NCBI GenBank assembly: GCA_049513455.1
Contig: JBEKWB010000039.1
Coordinates: 5,392-69,391, forward strand
Length of the DNA: 64,000 nucleotides
Direction of reading: 5' to 3'
DNA from: Bog-473 sp049513455
GTDB lineage: Bacteria; Actinomycetota; Acidimicrobiia; Acidimicrobiales; RAAP-2
How positions within the stretch are numbered: the stretch's first letter is position 1; every line of letters starts with the position of its first letter. Positions 9,652 to 17,056 of the stretch are shown piece by piece. The position numbers and the translations under genes are program-made. The notes beneath the pieces were generated by a model. The model ran no database searches and was not told the origin of the DNA. It saw only the letters and a list, made by a program, of their open reading frames with translations.

Positions 9652-10017
9652 GTGGTCAGACTTACGTGCCTCCTGCGGCGCAAGCCGGGACTCACACCCG
9701 AGGAGTTCCACGAACATTGGCGCGAGGTGCACGGTCCGCTGATCGTGGCCCTCGAGTGCGGGCGCCACGTCCTGCGCTACGAGCAGCACCCGCGACCGAT
9801 GTCGGACTACAGCGGCAAAGACGACGGGGGTTTCGACGGGGTCACGGTGCAGTGGTTCGAGAGCATGGACAGCTATAACGCGCACATGGCGGAACCGGAC
9901 TTCCCCGTCATGTGGAAGGACGTCGAGAGTTTCCTCGACACCGACCGGCTCCACTTCATCATCACCGAACATCCTCGTCTGGTGATCGGCGATCCGGGCC
10001 CGTTCCCCCTGGCCTGA
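9652..10017 (+). CDS. EthD-domain (dimeric alpha-beta barrel) protein
   Basis: A 121-aa protein opening with LTCLLRRKPGLTPEEFHEHW and then EVHGPL, the hallmark of EthD/dimeric alpha-beta barrel proteins. Such proteins are small dimeric enzymes or accessory proteins in degradation and polyketide pathways. The GTG start at 9652 is chosen because GAAGGAG sits at 9641-9647 immediately upstream; the frame is open further 5' but that part is not protein-like. It ends 1 bp before the convergent CYTH-CHAD gene. No function more precise than the fold can be supported. Confidence 0.8.
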   Translation: MVRLTCLLRRKPGLTPEEFHEHWREVHGPLIVALECGRHVLRYEQHPRPMSDYSGKDDGGFDGVTVQWFESMDSYNAHMAEPDFPVMWKDVESFLDTDRLHFIITEHPRLVIGDPGPFPLA

Positions 10018-10018
10018 T

Positions 10019-11773
10019 TCAAGCCGGGTTCTCGCCACCGCCCGCGGCCCGGGCCAAATCGGGCCGTACCAGCGCGGGGGCTGGAGCCGCCGTGCTGGTC
10101 GTTGCGCCTGCCGGCTCGGGCGGGGAATGGTCCGGGAGCACGCGTAGCGTTCGCCGGGCCGGCGGCACCAGCGCCAGGGCCCGGTCACGCCCCCGTTCCA
10201 TCGTCGTCGTCAGCTCGAGCCATTCGCGGCCGCGCACGCGGGACACCTCGGCGGGCAGGCGCTCCAGCAGCCGGGCCATCTCCTGGCGGTGCAGCTCGGC
10301 CACGCCACCCATCACGAAGATGGTGGATGCGGGCAGGTTCGCGTCGCCTGTAGCCAGATCGGCCAGGCGGGTGGCCGCCACCTCAGCGTCCTGCATCAGG
10401 CCGAGCTGGTTCTGAAGTTTGGCCAGTTGCCGAGTGTAGCGGTCGGTGCGCTCGTCGTAGAGCTCGGCCCCGAACTCGAGTGAGTAGCGGAGCCGCTTGC
10501 AGCGGATCCGGAGGCGGTGGAAGTCGGCCGCCTCGCCCGAGCGCTTGGCCCGCCGCGCCGCCTTGACCACGGCGGCATGGCGGGAGCAGATCAGGTCGGG
10601 GACGGTCACGAGGGCCGCGAGGCGGGTGGAAGTCGAACGGCGGGGCGGACCCTGCTGGACCATGGCGGCCATGCCGCTGACGAGCCGTTCCCAGCGGACG
10701 GAGTCGAGCGCCGCCAACAAGGCGGCACGGGCGACGTCTCGCTCGCGGGTCAAGAGCGCAGTGAGCTCGGCCCACAGTTCCTCTTGCCCCGGCTTCACCA
10801 TGGCCGCCTGCGCCTGCAGCTGCACATCGAGGTCGCGGACCGCACCCAGGACGCCGGCCAGCCAGCCGAGCTCATCCCGGAAGTTGCGGCTCCGAATGGG
10901 GAGGACCTCGGCGAAGAGATCAAACGCGGCGCGCAAGCGACGTGTCGCGACGCGCATGTCGTGCAGCTCCTCGGGGTCATCGCCCAGGCGCGTACCGGGC
11001 TCCTTCTCCCGGAGCACGGCCAGTTGGCGTCGCAAGACGGCATAGGCCAACTCGCCCAGGTTCATATCGGGGTCGATCTCGGTCGAACCGAGATCAGGCG
11101 GTCCCGGGATCACCACGCCGCGCGCGAGGAGGCCGGCCTCGAACTTGGAGAGCGTCGCCGGCTGCAGCCCGCATGCGGCGCGCAGTTGGAGCACCAGCGG
11201 TCCGAGCGCATCCATCCACTCGTGAAACACGCGGACTTCGACTCGGCGTAGCTGCATGGGGCGCTGGCCGTTCCCGACGACGATCACCGTGTCGTCCAGC
11301 GCGATCTCGGCGGCGTCACCGCCGTCGATGCGCAGGGCAAAGGACCGACGTCGGGTTCGGACCTGGAGGACCGGCCGAATCGGCTTTCGGCCGGCGATGG
11401 CGTGCAGGCGGCGACCCACGGGACCGTCGGGCCCGATGTCGCTCACCCCCGACGCGGGTAGCTCCTCGCAAGCTTCGAGTGGTTGCCGCAGCCCAGCCCC
11501 GTCCGCCCATGGCGCGGTCTTGAGCGTGATTTCGTCGCGACGACCGTGTCGCCGCGTGCGCACCACGAATCCGGCGTTCGCCATCCGCCAGTCGTCCGTG
11601 TCGAAATACGAATCGACCAACCGCTGGGGCGGTTGGGCCGACGCGGTGATCGTCGTCTGCTCGTACGGCTCGACCGACAGGGTGGGAAGCGTGGCCAGCC
11701 ACCGCTCAACGGGGCGCAGGTCGAGCGCGTCGAATTGCCATTCAATCTCGTCGGGCTCCGGTTCGCGCAGCAT
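10019..11773 (-). CDS. CYTH-CHAD domain protein
   Basis: A 584-aa protein with an N-terminal CYTH domain (residues about 5-205) and a C-terminal CHAD domain (about 235-530). The CYTH signature is modified: the usual ExExK start reads EIEWQF here, so the metal/triphosphate tunnel may be altered. The CHAD part shows ELHDMRVATRRLRAAFDLF, then FHRLRIRCKRLRYSLEF, the conserved histidines and basic residues that bind polyphosphate. The ATG at 11773 begins just before the CYTH domain; upstream codons in frame are not conserved-looking and overlap the divergent Nudix gene. Family knowledge links such proteins to polyphosphate granules, and a PPK2 lies about 10 kb downstream. Confidence 0.88.
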   Translation of the reverse strand: MLREPEPDEIEWQFDALDLRPVERWLATLPTLSVEPYEQTTITASAQPPQRLVDSYFDTDDWRMANAGFVVRTRRHGRRDEITLKTAPWADGAGLRQPLEACEELPASGVSDIGPDGPVGRRLHAIAGRKPIRPVLQVRTRRRSFALRIDGGDAAEIALDDTVIVVGNGQRPMQLRRVEVRVFHEWMDALGPLVLQLRAACGLQPATLSKFEAGLLARGVVIPGPPDLGSTEIDPDMNLGELAYAVLRRQLAVLREKEPGTRLGDDPEELHDMRVATRRLRAAFDLFAEVLPIRSRNFRDELGWLAGVLGAVRDLDVQLQAQAAMVKPGQEELWAELTALLTRERDVARAALLAALDSVRWERLVSGMAAMVQQGPPRRSTSTRLAALVTVPDLICSRHAAVVKAARRAKRSGEAADFHRLRIRCKRLRYSLEFGAELYDERTDRYTRQLAKLQNQLGLMQDAEVAATRLADLATGDANLPASTIFVMGGVAELHRQEMARLLERLPAEVSRVRGREWLELTTTMERGRDRALALVPPARRTLRVLPDHSPPEPAGATTSTAAPAPALVRPDLARAAGGGENPA

Positions 11774-11833
11774 TTTGCCAAGGGTACCGCCGCCGCGCGC
11801 GGATTTCGGGGAATGAAAGCAGGAGTTGGGGGA

Positions 11834-12328
11834 ATGAACACAGTCAGCACGAGTCGTGCCAGTAGGGTGCCTACTGTGGGTCGTCGAGCCGCAACCATGG
11901 AACTGAACACGCCGGCAGAAATTGTCCGAGCCGCCGGTGGTCTGATCGTCCGGCGCCAATCGGGGCAGCTGGAGGTCGCGCTGGTGCATCGCCCGGTGCA
12001 CCAGGACTGGTCGTACCCCAAGGGGAAGCTCGAAGAGGGAGAGACCTTCGAGGACGCGGCACAGCGCGAGGTCCTCGAAGAGACCGGGCTCATCTGCAGC
12101 CTCCTCCGCTTCGTCGGCCACACCGACTACACCGACCGCAAGGGACGTCCGAAAGTGGTGGCCTATTGGGTCATGTCGGCCGTCGCAGGCACGTTTGTGC
12201 CCAACGAAGAGGTCGACGAGCTCCGGTGGGTCGATGTGGCCGCTGCCGGTCGGCTGCTCTCCTACGAACGTGATCGGGAACTCCTGGTGGTGGTGGCGGC
12301 CGATGACCAGCTCGAACCCCTGGTCTGA
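11834..12328 (+). CDS. Nudix hydrolase
   Basis: A 164-aa Nudix protein. The Nudix box is complete: G-KLEE-GETFEDAAQREV-LEETG, at roughly residues 61-83, including the REVLEE core that binds Mg2+. The preceding DWSYPKGK and the following WVMSAVAG resemble diadenosine polyphosphate or MutT1-like hydrolases of actinobacteria. Start choice: ATG 11834 has AGGAG at 11821-11825; ATG 11813 and ATG 11897 are in-frame alternatives, the last removing a low-complexity leader. It is divergent from the CYTH-CHAD gene with about 60 bp between starts. In mycobacteria a related Nudix protein carries a phosphohistidine-phosphatase domain, which is absent here. Confidence 0.9.
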   Translation: MNTVSTSRASRVPTVGRRAATMELNTPAEIVRAAGGLIVRRQSGQLEVALVHRPVHQDWSYPKGKLEEGETFEDAAQREVLEETGLICSLLRFVGHTDYTDRKGRPKVVAYWVMSAVAGTFVPNEEVDELRWVDVAAAGRLLSYERDRELLVVVAADDQLEPLV

Positions 12329-12446
12329 CCCGATCTGACCGGTCGCGCCGGGGCGAGAAAAAATCTCCATTTCGGTGTTTGAGAATCATCGGGATTGGAA
12401 ATGTGTCCCCTAGCGATCTTCCGCCTGATCGCGACAGCCGGAGTGT

Positions 12447-12522
12447 GTGCCTCAGCCGATAGCTCCAGGATCCCACCGCCAAGGGACCTGCGACCTAGAA
12501 TTTCTTGAATCGGCTGAGGCAC
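12447..12522. ncRNA. Nested inverted repeat; candidate structured RNA or palindromic element
   Basis: The 330-bp gap between the Nudix and DUF2510 genes contains a perfect 14-bp inverted repeat, GTGCCTCAGCCGAT at 12447-12460 and its complement at 12509-12522. Within the 48-nt loop lies a second stem: CAGG (12466-12469), a bulged A, TCCC (12471-12474), an 8-nt loop, then GGGACCTG (12483-12490). Two nested stems in one short interval are unlikely by chance. No poly-T follows on either strand, so a simple intrinsic terminator is not supported. It could be a regulatory RNA, a leader structure or a small repeat element. Confidence 0.45.
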
Positions 12523-12658
12523 TCCCGGCGCCTCTTTCCCTCCCAGAATGGGTCTTTTGACCCCCTTCATTTGAGGCCTTTGGGCCCAAGCCATCGAGCG
12601 CGGCGCGGGTCGATAATGGGACACCCAACCACAACTCGTGAGGGAGAGTGTCGGTCAC

Positions 12659-12922
12659 GTGCGTGTTTCAAGTGGGTGGTATCCCGATCCGGCTCGACCG
12701 GGCACCGAGCGCTACTGGGACGGAAGCGGATGGACGGACGAGCGCCCGGTCCCCGTCGCAGATCCCTCCGAGGTGATGCGCACAGCACCGCTGCGGTCGA
12801 CCGTCGGATTTGAGCTTCCCTCCTACGAGGCCCTGGCTGAAATGCGCGCGGGTGCCGGCACCGGTGAGACGACGCAGAAGCCAAGACGTGCCGGGGGCCG
12901 CGGCCGAGCCTCAGGGCGCTGA
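12659..12922 (+). CDS. Short DUF2510 protein
   Basis: An 87-aa protein with the DUF2510 motif near its N-terminus: SGWYPDPARPGTERYWDGSG followed by WT. This domain usually sits at the start of actinobacterial membrane proteins and is followed by transmembrane helices, but here only about 45 polar residues ending in a basic tail (RRAGGRGRASGR) follow. The protein may be cytoplasmic or a truncated member. GTG 12659 is favoured because GAGGGAGAG lies at 12640-12648; GTG 12638 in the same frame is possible but overlaps that site. Confidence 0.65.
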   Translation: MRVSSGWYPDPARPGTERYWDGSGWTDERPVPVADPSEVMRTAPLRSTVGFELPSYEALAEMRAGAGTGETTQKPRRAGGRGRASGR

Positions 12923-12981
12923 ACTGCGGGCGGGAGCATCCAGGTCAAGGAGTCGGCACGCGTTCCCTCGCCGCACCGCGA

Positions 12982-13479
12982 TTACTGGCCGTGGCTGCAG
13001 GTATAGGAGCCGGTGTAGATGAGGTCGGTGAAGACTGCGTGGACGTTGCTGAAGTAGCCGAAGAACAGCTCGGTCCCAGGGGGCAACCCCGCCGGGTTGA
13101 TCACCGTCGCGGTGTGGGCGGCGATCTGCAGCACCTGACTGGGCGTGGGGTAACCAGGCGCCGGCACGGCGTGGCCGGGCGACCCGGCGGGCGGCTGGAT
13201 GGACAGCACCCCGGCGCTGACCGGGTCGGGGGGCGCCGGGGTGGATGTGCAGGAGGTGCCGGACTCGACCAGGGCCGGGATGCCATCTCGCGTCAGTGCC
13301 TGCTGGAGCGTGGCGGGATCGAGCATCTGGCTCATGGTCAGGGTCAGCGTGTCGGTGCCGTTGGCATTGCTGGCGAGGATGAAGGCTGCGGTCCGGATCG
13401 TGCCCGCGCGGCGGGCCGGGACCGGGGCCGTGGCGTGGATCGCTCCCGCGCTCCCGCCGGTGCCGCACCGGGGGCGAGT
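12982..13479 (-). pseudogene. Headless remnant of a gene downstream of the sigma factor
   Basis: An open frame that reads like protein (RTAAFILASNANGTDTLTLT, then MLDPATLQQALTRDGIPALV, VLSIQPPAGSP and a C-terminus ending YTGSYTCSHGQ) but has no start codon before an internal ATG at 13335. Its recognisable part begins inside the sigma-factor frame, in another phase. Proteins ending this way are typically encoded next to such sigma factors and begin with a membrane anchor, which is absent. The simplest reading is a deletion that removed the sigma stop codon and the 5' half of the second gene. A short real protein from ATG 13335 (117 aa) cannot be excluded. Confidence 0.5.
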
Positions 13480-13940
13480 TCGCTGCGAAGAGCCGCCATG
13501 GCCCGTGATAGATGTGCCCGGACGGTGCCCGGCGCGATGCCCAGCTCCCGGGCCGTCGTGTCGATGTCCAGGTCGAGGAAGTCGCGCAGCACGATCACCT
13601 CCCGCTGGCGGGTTGACAGGCGGCGCAGCGCGGCGAGCACTACAGCGTCGAGGCCGGTCCCGTGCGGTTCAGCTGCCGCTCCGTCATGACCGCCTAGCGT
13701 CGTTTCCCTCTTTCGCCGACGCCATCGAGATGCGCCGGCGTTGAGAGCGGTTCGGACCACCCAGGCCCTGGGCGCCGGGCGATGGCTGACCTTGTGCCAG
13801 GACGCCCACGCTCGGGCGAACGCCTCGGCGGTTTGGTCCTCGGCCAGCGCAATGGAGCCGGTGCTGGCGGCCACCACCCGCAGGCAGGGGTCCCAGCTTG
13901 CCGCGACGAACTCGGCGAACTCGGCGTCGTAGTGGCTCAC
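13344..13940 (-). CDS. Sigma-70 family (ECF/SigE-like) RNA polymerase sigma factor
   Basis: A 198-aa sigma factor. Region 2 is visible as AEDQTAEAFARAWASWHKV (residues about 33-51), and region 4 as LRRLSTRQREVIVLRDFLDL with the HTH ELGIAPGTVRAHLSRAMAAL (about 112-155). The length of the conserved part (about 157 aa) matches SigE-family ECF sigma factors. The last 40 residues are arginine/proline/serine-rich and out of phase with a second protein-like frame, which suggests that the native stop was lost. The gene starts at ATG 13940; no clear Shine-Dalgarno is seen. No intact anti-sigma factor is adjacent. Confidence 0.8.
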   Translation of the reverse strand: MSHYDAEFAEFVAASWDPCLRVVAASTGSIALAEDQTAEAFARAWASWHKVSHRPAPRAWVVRTALNAGASRWRRRKRETTLGGHDGAAAEPHGTGLDAVVLAALRRLSTRQREVIVLRDFLDLDIDTTARELGIAPGTVRAHLSRAMAALRSELAPGAAPAGARERSTPRPRSRPAARARSGPQPSSSPAMPTAPTR

Positions 13941-14106
13941 ACCTGTTAACCCCCCAGCTACCGGAAACGCTTACCTCACTTCTCCGTCCGAAGGATCATG
14001 GCGGTTTGAGCAGCACTCCGACAGCCGGCGGCTGGGACGGGTCCAAGCGAATCGCGTTCGGTTCTGCAACCATTGCCCGATGCGGAGAGGGATCCGATCT
14101 GTCGCC

Positions 14107-14610
14107 GTGACCGACCTTCGGACATCGCGCCTCCAGCTTCACGCGATCGACGTCGCTGAGGCCGAACGAATCGTCGCTCGCAGCGTGGGACCGGCCGATA
14201 ACTGGGCGGACGATTTCCCTTTCGAGGGCGACGTTGTCGCAGTGGGCGGCTTCCTGCGCGCTACCGCTTCCCTCGGAGAGCAGCGGCCGTTCGGCTACTA
14301 CCGGATCGCCCGCCTGTCCGACGGGCGGGCAGTCGGGGGGATCGGCTTCAAGGGCCAGCCGGATGGCGGCTGCGTCGAGATCGGCTACGGCTTGGCTCCC
14401 TCGGCCCGCGGCCATGGCTACGCCGCGGAGGCGGTCATCGCCCTGCTGACCGTGGCCGCCGACCACGGACTGTCCAGAGTGATCGCCGACACGACTCCGG
14501 GCAACATCGCTTCGCAACGGACCCTCGTCCGGTCCGGATTCCGGCTTGTGAGCACCGACGCTGACCTCAACCACTACGAGGTTCTCCTCAAAAAGGGAAT
14601 CGCCACGTAG
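14107..14610 (+). CDS. GNAT family N-acetyltransferase
   Basis: A 167-aa GNAT acetyltransferase of the RimJ/RimL type. It opens with TDLRTSRLQLHAIDVAEAER, has the beta-4 strand EIGYGLAPSARGHGYAAEAV containing the acetyl-CoA pyrophosphate loop (R-G-H-G-Y-A), and continues with the NIASQRTLVRSGF segment that completes the acceptor fold. I choose GTG 14107 because it places the conserved LRTSRLxL strand at the N-terminus; an in-frame ATG at 14080 would add nine residues. No other gene lies between it and the divergent sigma factor gene. The acceptor is unknown. Confidence 0.82.
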   Translation: MTDLRTSRLQLHAIDVAEAERIVARSVGPADNWADDFPFEGDVVAVGGFLRATASLGEQRPFGYYRIARLSDGRAVGGIGFKGQPDGGCVEIGYGLAPSARGHGYAAEAVIALLTVAADHGLSRVIADTTPGNIASQRTLVRSGFRLVSTDADLNHYEVLLKKGIAT

Positions 14611-14732
14611 CCGGTGCGGAACTTACCGATGACTTCGGGTCCAGATGTCCGTGCCCGAGCGTTCGGCGGCCTGTCCGGCCAGTCAACGCGCCCGACCGTC
14701 AAAGGCATACACTCAGGCTGGGAGGTGGTCCC

Positions 14733-14942
14733 ATGTCGGACATCGAATCAGCCCGCCGAGGACAGCTCAGACGACGGGTAGTGCCGTCTCTGGTGACGTT
14801 CATCGTCGCGGCTGGCGGCCTCTACCTGACGGCCTGGATCGCACTTGGCCTGCTTCGCCACGTGGTCATGCCGATCGTCGCGGTGGTCATTGCCGGTTAC
14901 CTTGCCGTCCAGGTGTACCGCTTCACCGGACGCGACCGGTAG
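14733..14942 (+). CDS. Small two-helix membrane protein
   Basis: A 69-aa protein with a charged N-terminus (SARRGQLRRRVV) and two hydrophobic segments, about residues 17-38 and 43-60, ending with a basic tail. The strong GGGAGGTGG at 14719-14727 supports the ATG at 14733. It is followed after 7 bp by another small membrane protein gene, and the two probably form an operon. I do not recognise a family. Confidence 0.6.
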   Translation: MSDIESARRGQLRRRVVPSLVTFIVAAGGLYLTAWIALGLLRHVVMPIVAVVIAGYLAVQVYRFTGRDR

Positions 14943-14949
14943 AGAAAGC

Positions 14950-15183
14950 ATGGCCGCCATCGGCCGGCTGTTCGTTTCCCTGTTGGTGATCGTCGGGGTG
15001 CTGCTCATCGCCATCGGCATCGTGTACTTCGTGGTCAAGGCCGGATCGTTGCCCTCCTTCTTTCCCGGGCACGTTGCGGGTTCGACCGCCCACCGGAGCA
15101 AGCACGGCTTGGTGGCCGTCGTCGTGGGCGCGGTGGTGCTGCTTGTCGCCGCGGTGCTCGGCGCTGTCGGCCGCCGGCGCTAA
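14950..15183 (+). CDS. Small membrane protein
   Basis: A 77-aa protein predicted to span the membrane twice: LFVSLLVIVGVLLIAIGIVY near residues 7-26 and LVAVVVGAVVLLVAAVLGAV near 54-73, with a short polar loop containing HRSKHG between. The tail is GRRR. The start is ATG 14950, 7 bp after the preceding small membrane gene, with GAGAAAG just upstream. The pair resembles stress-associated small membrane proteins in architecture only; no function is claimed. Confidence 0.6.
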   Translation: MAAIGRLFVSLLVIVGVLLIAIGIVYFVVKAGSLPSFFPGHVAGSTAHRSKHGLVAVVVGAVVLLVAAVLGAVGRRR

Positions 15184-15231
15184 ATCGCTCTTCAGATTGC
15201 GCGAGGAGTAATCTCCCCTGCGTTGCCCCCG

Positions 15232-16044
15232 TCAGGACCGTCGTTCGCCTTTACGCCGTTCCCCCTTACGCCGTTCACGCTTCGTTCCCTCACATGTTTC
15301 ACACACGAACGTTGCGGCGCTCCCATTTGGATCCGTGCCAACGTACGTCGGAGTTCCACAACCATCGCAATTGAACATGAGGTGTCTATTCTGGCAACTT
15401 CCACATGAGAATGACGTTGTTCCCAGCGAGACCCGGTTTTTGGCACCACAGAGACTACAAGCAATCATTTTGATGCTGCTCGACCCGCCGGTGTGAGGAG
15501 AGCGGGCGTTCTCGGCGATCAGGGTCTCGGTGCGTGTGATGAGTCTTTCAATGGATGGAAGGGACTTCTCTACTTCACTCGCCTTGGCATGAAATCGAAC
15601 CGCCACTTCCATTTTGCCCTCTGCGGTGAGTTGGCGAAACAGCGCCATGTTCCATGCAATTTGCGCCATGGCGAGTTCGAGTTGTACCCGGCAGACTGCG
15701 AGATGATCTTGGTCGGTGGTCGCAGTGGCCTTCAATTCAAGAAGGGACTTATTGAGCGCCAATGTATGGTCAGCGAGATTCTTGACTTCGTCTGTCCCAC
15801 CGTCTCCGTCCGGACTGCTGGCCGGCTGTGTTACATCCGCCGCGTTGCGGGACCGGTCATATTCGGCGCGACGTTTTTCATCGGAAAGAATCTCAAAGGC
15901 CTCGCGAACAAGGCGGAAGAGAGCATTGGACCCACCCCGGTCCGGGTGCACCTGCGTCGAGAGTTGACGGTACGCCGCCTTGATCTCGTCCGAGGCCGCG
16001 CCAGGGGACAGTTCGAGGATGTCGTAGAGGGTTGTGTCCGCCAT
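15232..16044 (-). CDS. J-domain protein with C-terminal zinc ribbons
   Basis: A 270-aa protein. Residues 1-65 are a J domain (LYDILELSPGAASDEIKAAY, then the invariant HPD in QVHPDRGG and FEILSDEKRRAEYD), which stimulates DnaK ATPase. A helical middle region (about 85-185) follows. The C-terminus carries four CxxC pairs, CSLCGAKN, CGSCQN, CDGCGTP and CETCEG, suggesting two zinc ribbons. It ends in the repeated basic string ERRKGERRKGERRS. This is not a classical DnaJ (no G/F linker or CxxCxGxG repeats), so it is a specialised co-chaperone of unknown client. Confidence 0.8.
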   Translation of the reverse strand: MADTTLYDILELSPGAASDEIKAAYRQLSTQVHPDRGGSNALFRLVREAFEILSDEKRRAEYDRSRNAADVTQPASSPDGDGGTDEVKNLADHTLALNKSLLELKATATTDQDHLAVCRVQLELAMAQIAWNMALFRQLTAEGKMEVAVRFHAKASEVEKSLPSIERLITRTETLIAENARSPHTGGSSSIKMIACSLCGAKNRVSLGTTSFSCGSCQNRHLMFNCDGCGTPTYVGTDPNGSAATFVCETCEGTKRERRKGERRKGERRS

Positions 16045-16233
16045 TTAGTTGCTCTGCCGTCGCATCGGAATTCTCCACCTCGCCTCATCAGGCGCGAAAG
16101 CCACTGTTTCACTCGACCTGTTCCCCCGAGAATGCCAAACCGTCGCGGGAGCCATCAGCGGTATCTCTGCCGCTTTCGATATCGTTCATGACGTCCGCAG
16201 CCTGCTCCAAGTGTCCATTTAGTTCACTACCAC

Positions 16234-16250
16234 GATGTGCAATGCACATC
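16234..16250. promoter_or_regulatory. 17-bp perfect palindrome
   Basis: GATGTGCAATGCACATC is a perfect inverted repeat with a single central base, in the roughly 375-bp gene-free stretch upstream (16045-16419) of the dnaJ-like gene. It has the size of a dimeric repressor operator. The rest of that stretch shows no gene I can support. The cognate regulator is unknown. Confidence 0.4.
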
Positions 16251-16419
16251 ACTCAAGGCACTACGCAATCACAACCCTTGCCCAACTCCTACGCCGATCG
16301 AGCAGCACCCCCGTGGCCCCTTTCCGGACCGGTCGTTTCGTCCATCGACGATCGGCTTGTGAACACAGGGTTGCCCGATCGGCATCGAGGGTATCCATCC
16401 CCGAGAAGGGATCCCACAA

Positions 16420-16623
16420 TCACCTCAACGGTTCCTCCCAGCCGGACTCAGGCGAGCGAGTCGATCCACCGATCAAGGCGGTGGTGAGCAGTTCGGCCGC
16501 GCCACGTTCGAGGTCGTCGTCGCGCTTGTCGAGCTCAGGACAGAGCGTCCCCACGGGATAGTGCGCGGCAAGCTCCAGCTGATCTGCCATGTCCCGCACA
16601 AGCGCTTTCAGCGAGAGACGAAC
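16420..16623 (-). pseudogene. C-terminal fragment of a TetR-family regulator
   Basis: On the minus strand an open frame bounded by stops encodes LKALVRDMADQLELAAHYPV and then GTLCPELDKRDDDLERGAAE before a divergent tail ending at 16420. The block YPVGTLCPELDKRDD-LERGAAEL closely resembles the C-terminal ligand domain seen in actinobacterial TetR regulators. The N-terminal HTH is not encoded upstream: the frame is closed by TGA at 16624-16626 and then meets the divergent gntR start. No start codon precedes the homologous part, so this is a decayed remnant. Confidence 0.5.
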
Positions 16624-16705
16624 TCAGTGCCCGCGATCGAAGGCGTCAGGGGCCACGAGGACGCACTTGTAGCCCCTGTCATTTGGTTCTAGTCTTAGCG
16701 GTACC

Positions 16706-17056
16706 ATGATTTCCCGTGAAGTCGATCCGAGCGACCCCCTCCCGCTACACGAGCAGGTCGCAGCCGAAATCCGCAGAGCCATCGCCGAAGGTGAGGCTGC
16801 CCCGGGGGAACGGCTTCCTCCAGCCCGTTACCTGGCGGCAGTCCTCGGCGTGAATCACAACACAGTGCTCCGAGCACTGCACACGCTGCGCGACGAGGGC
16901 ATTTTGGAGTTCCGTCGCGGCAGGGGCATAACCGTCGTCGGCACCGCCCTCGAACGCAGCGCGCTCATCGACAAGGCGAAGGAGCTGGTCAAGCTGGCGC
17001 GGCGCCAGGGATACCGCCACGATGAGTTGATCGCCATCATGGAGACGTTGCGATGA
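16706..17056 (+). CDS. GntR family (YtrA-like) transcriptional regulator
   Basis: A 116-aa regulator with an N-terminal GntR winged HTH: DPLPLHEQVAAEIRRAIAEG, then GERLPPARYLAAVLGVNHNT and VLRALHTLRDEGILEFRRGR. Only about 40 residues follow the HTH, typical of the YtrA subfamily that has no large effector domain. Its stop overlaps the start of the next gene (ATGA at 17053-17056), so the two are translationally coupled. YtrA regulators usually control the membrane or transport genes in their own operon, which makes the downstream membrane-anchored protein the likely target. TTGGTT-N-TAGTCT-like promoter bases lie just upstream of the ATG but are not convincing. Confidence 0.85.
   Translation: MISREVDPSDPLPLHEQVAAEIRRAIAEGEAAPGERLPPARYLAAVLGVNHNTVLRALHTLRDEGILEFRRGRGITVVGTALERSALIDKAKELVKLARRQGYRHDELIAIMETLR

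Noticed and set aside
8334..9695. A 453-codon minus-strand frame over the TauE region
   Set aside because: Arginine/proline-rich shadow. The neighbouring phase encodes a clear TauE/SafE membrane protein.
11774..12370. N-terminal extension of the CYTH-CHAD protein by 199 codons
   Set aside because: The extension overlaps the divergent Nudix gene entirely and has no domain. The CYTH domain starts at ATG 11773.
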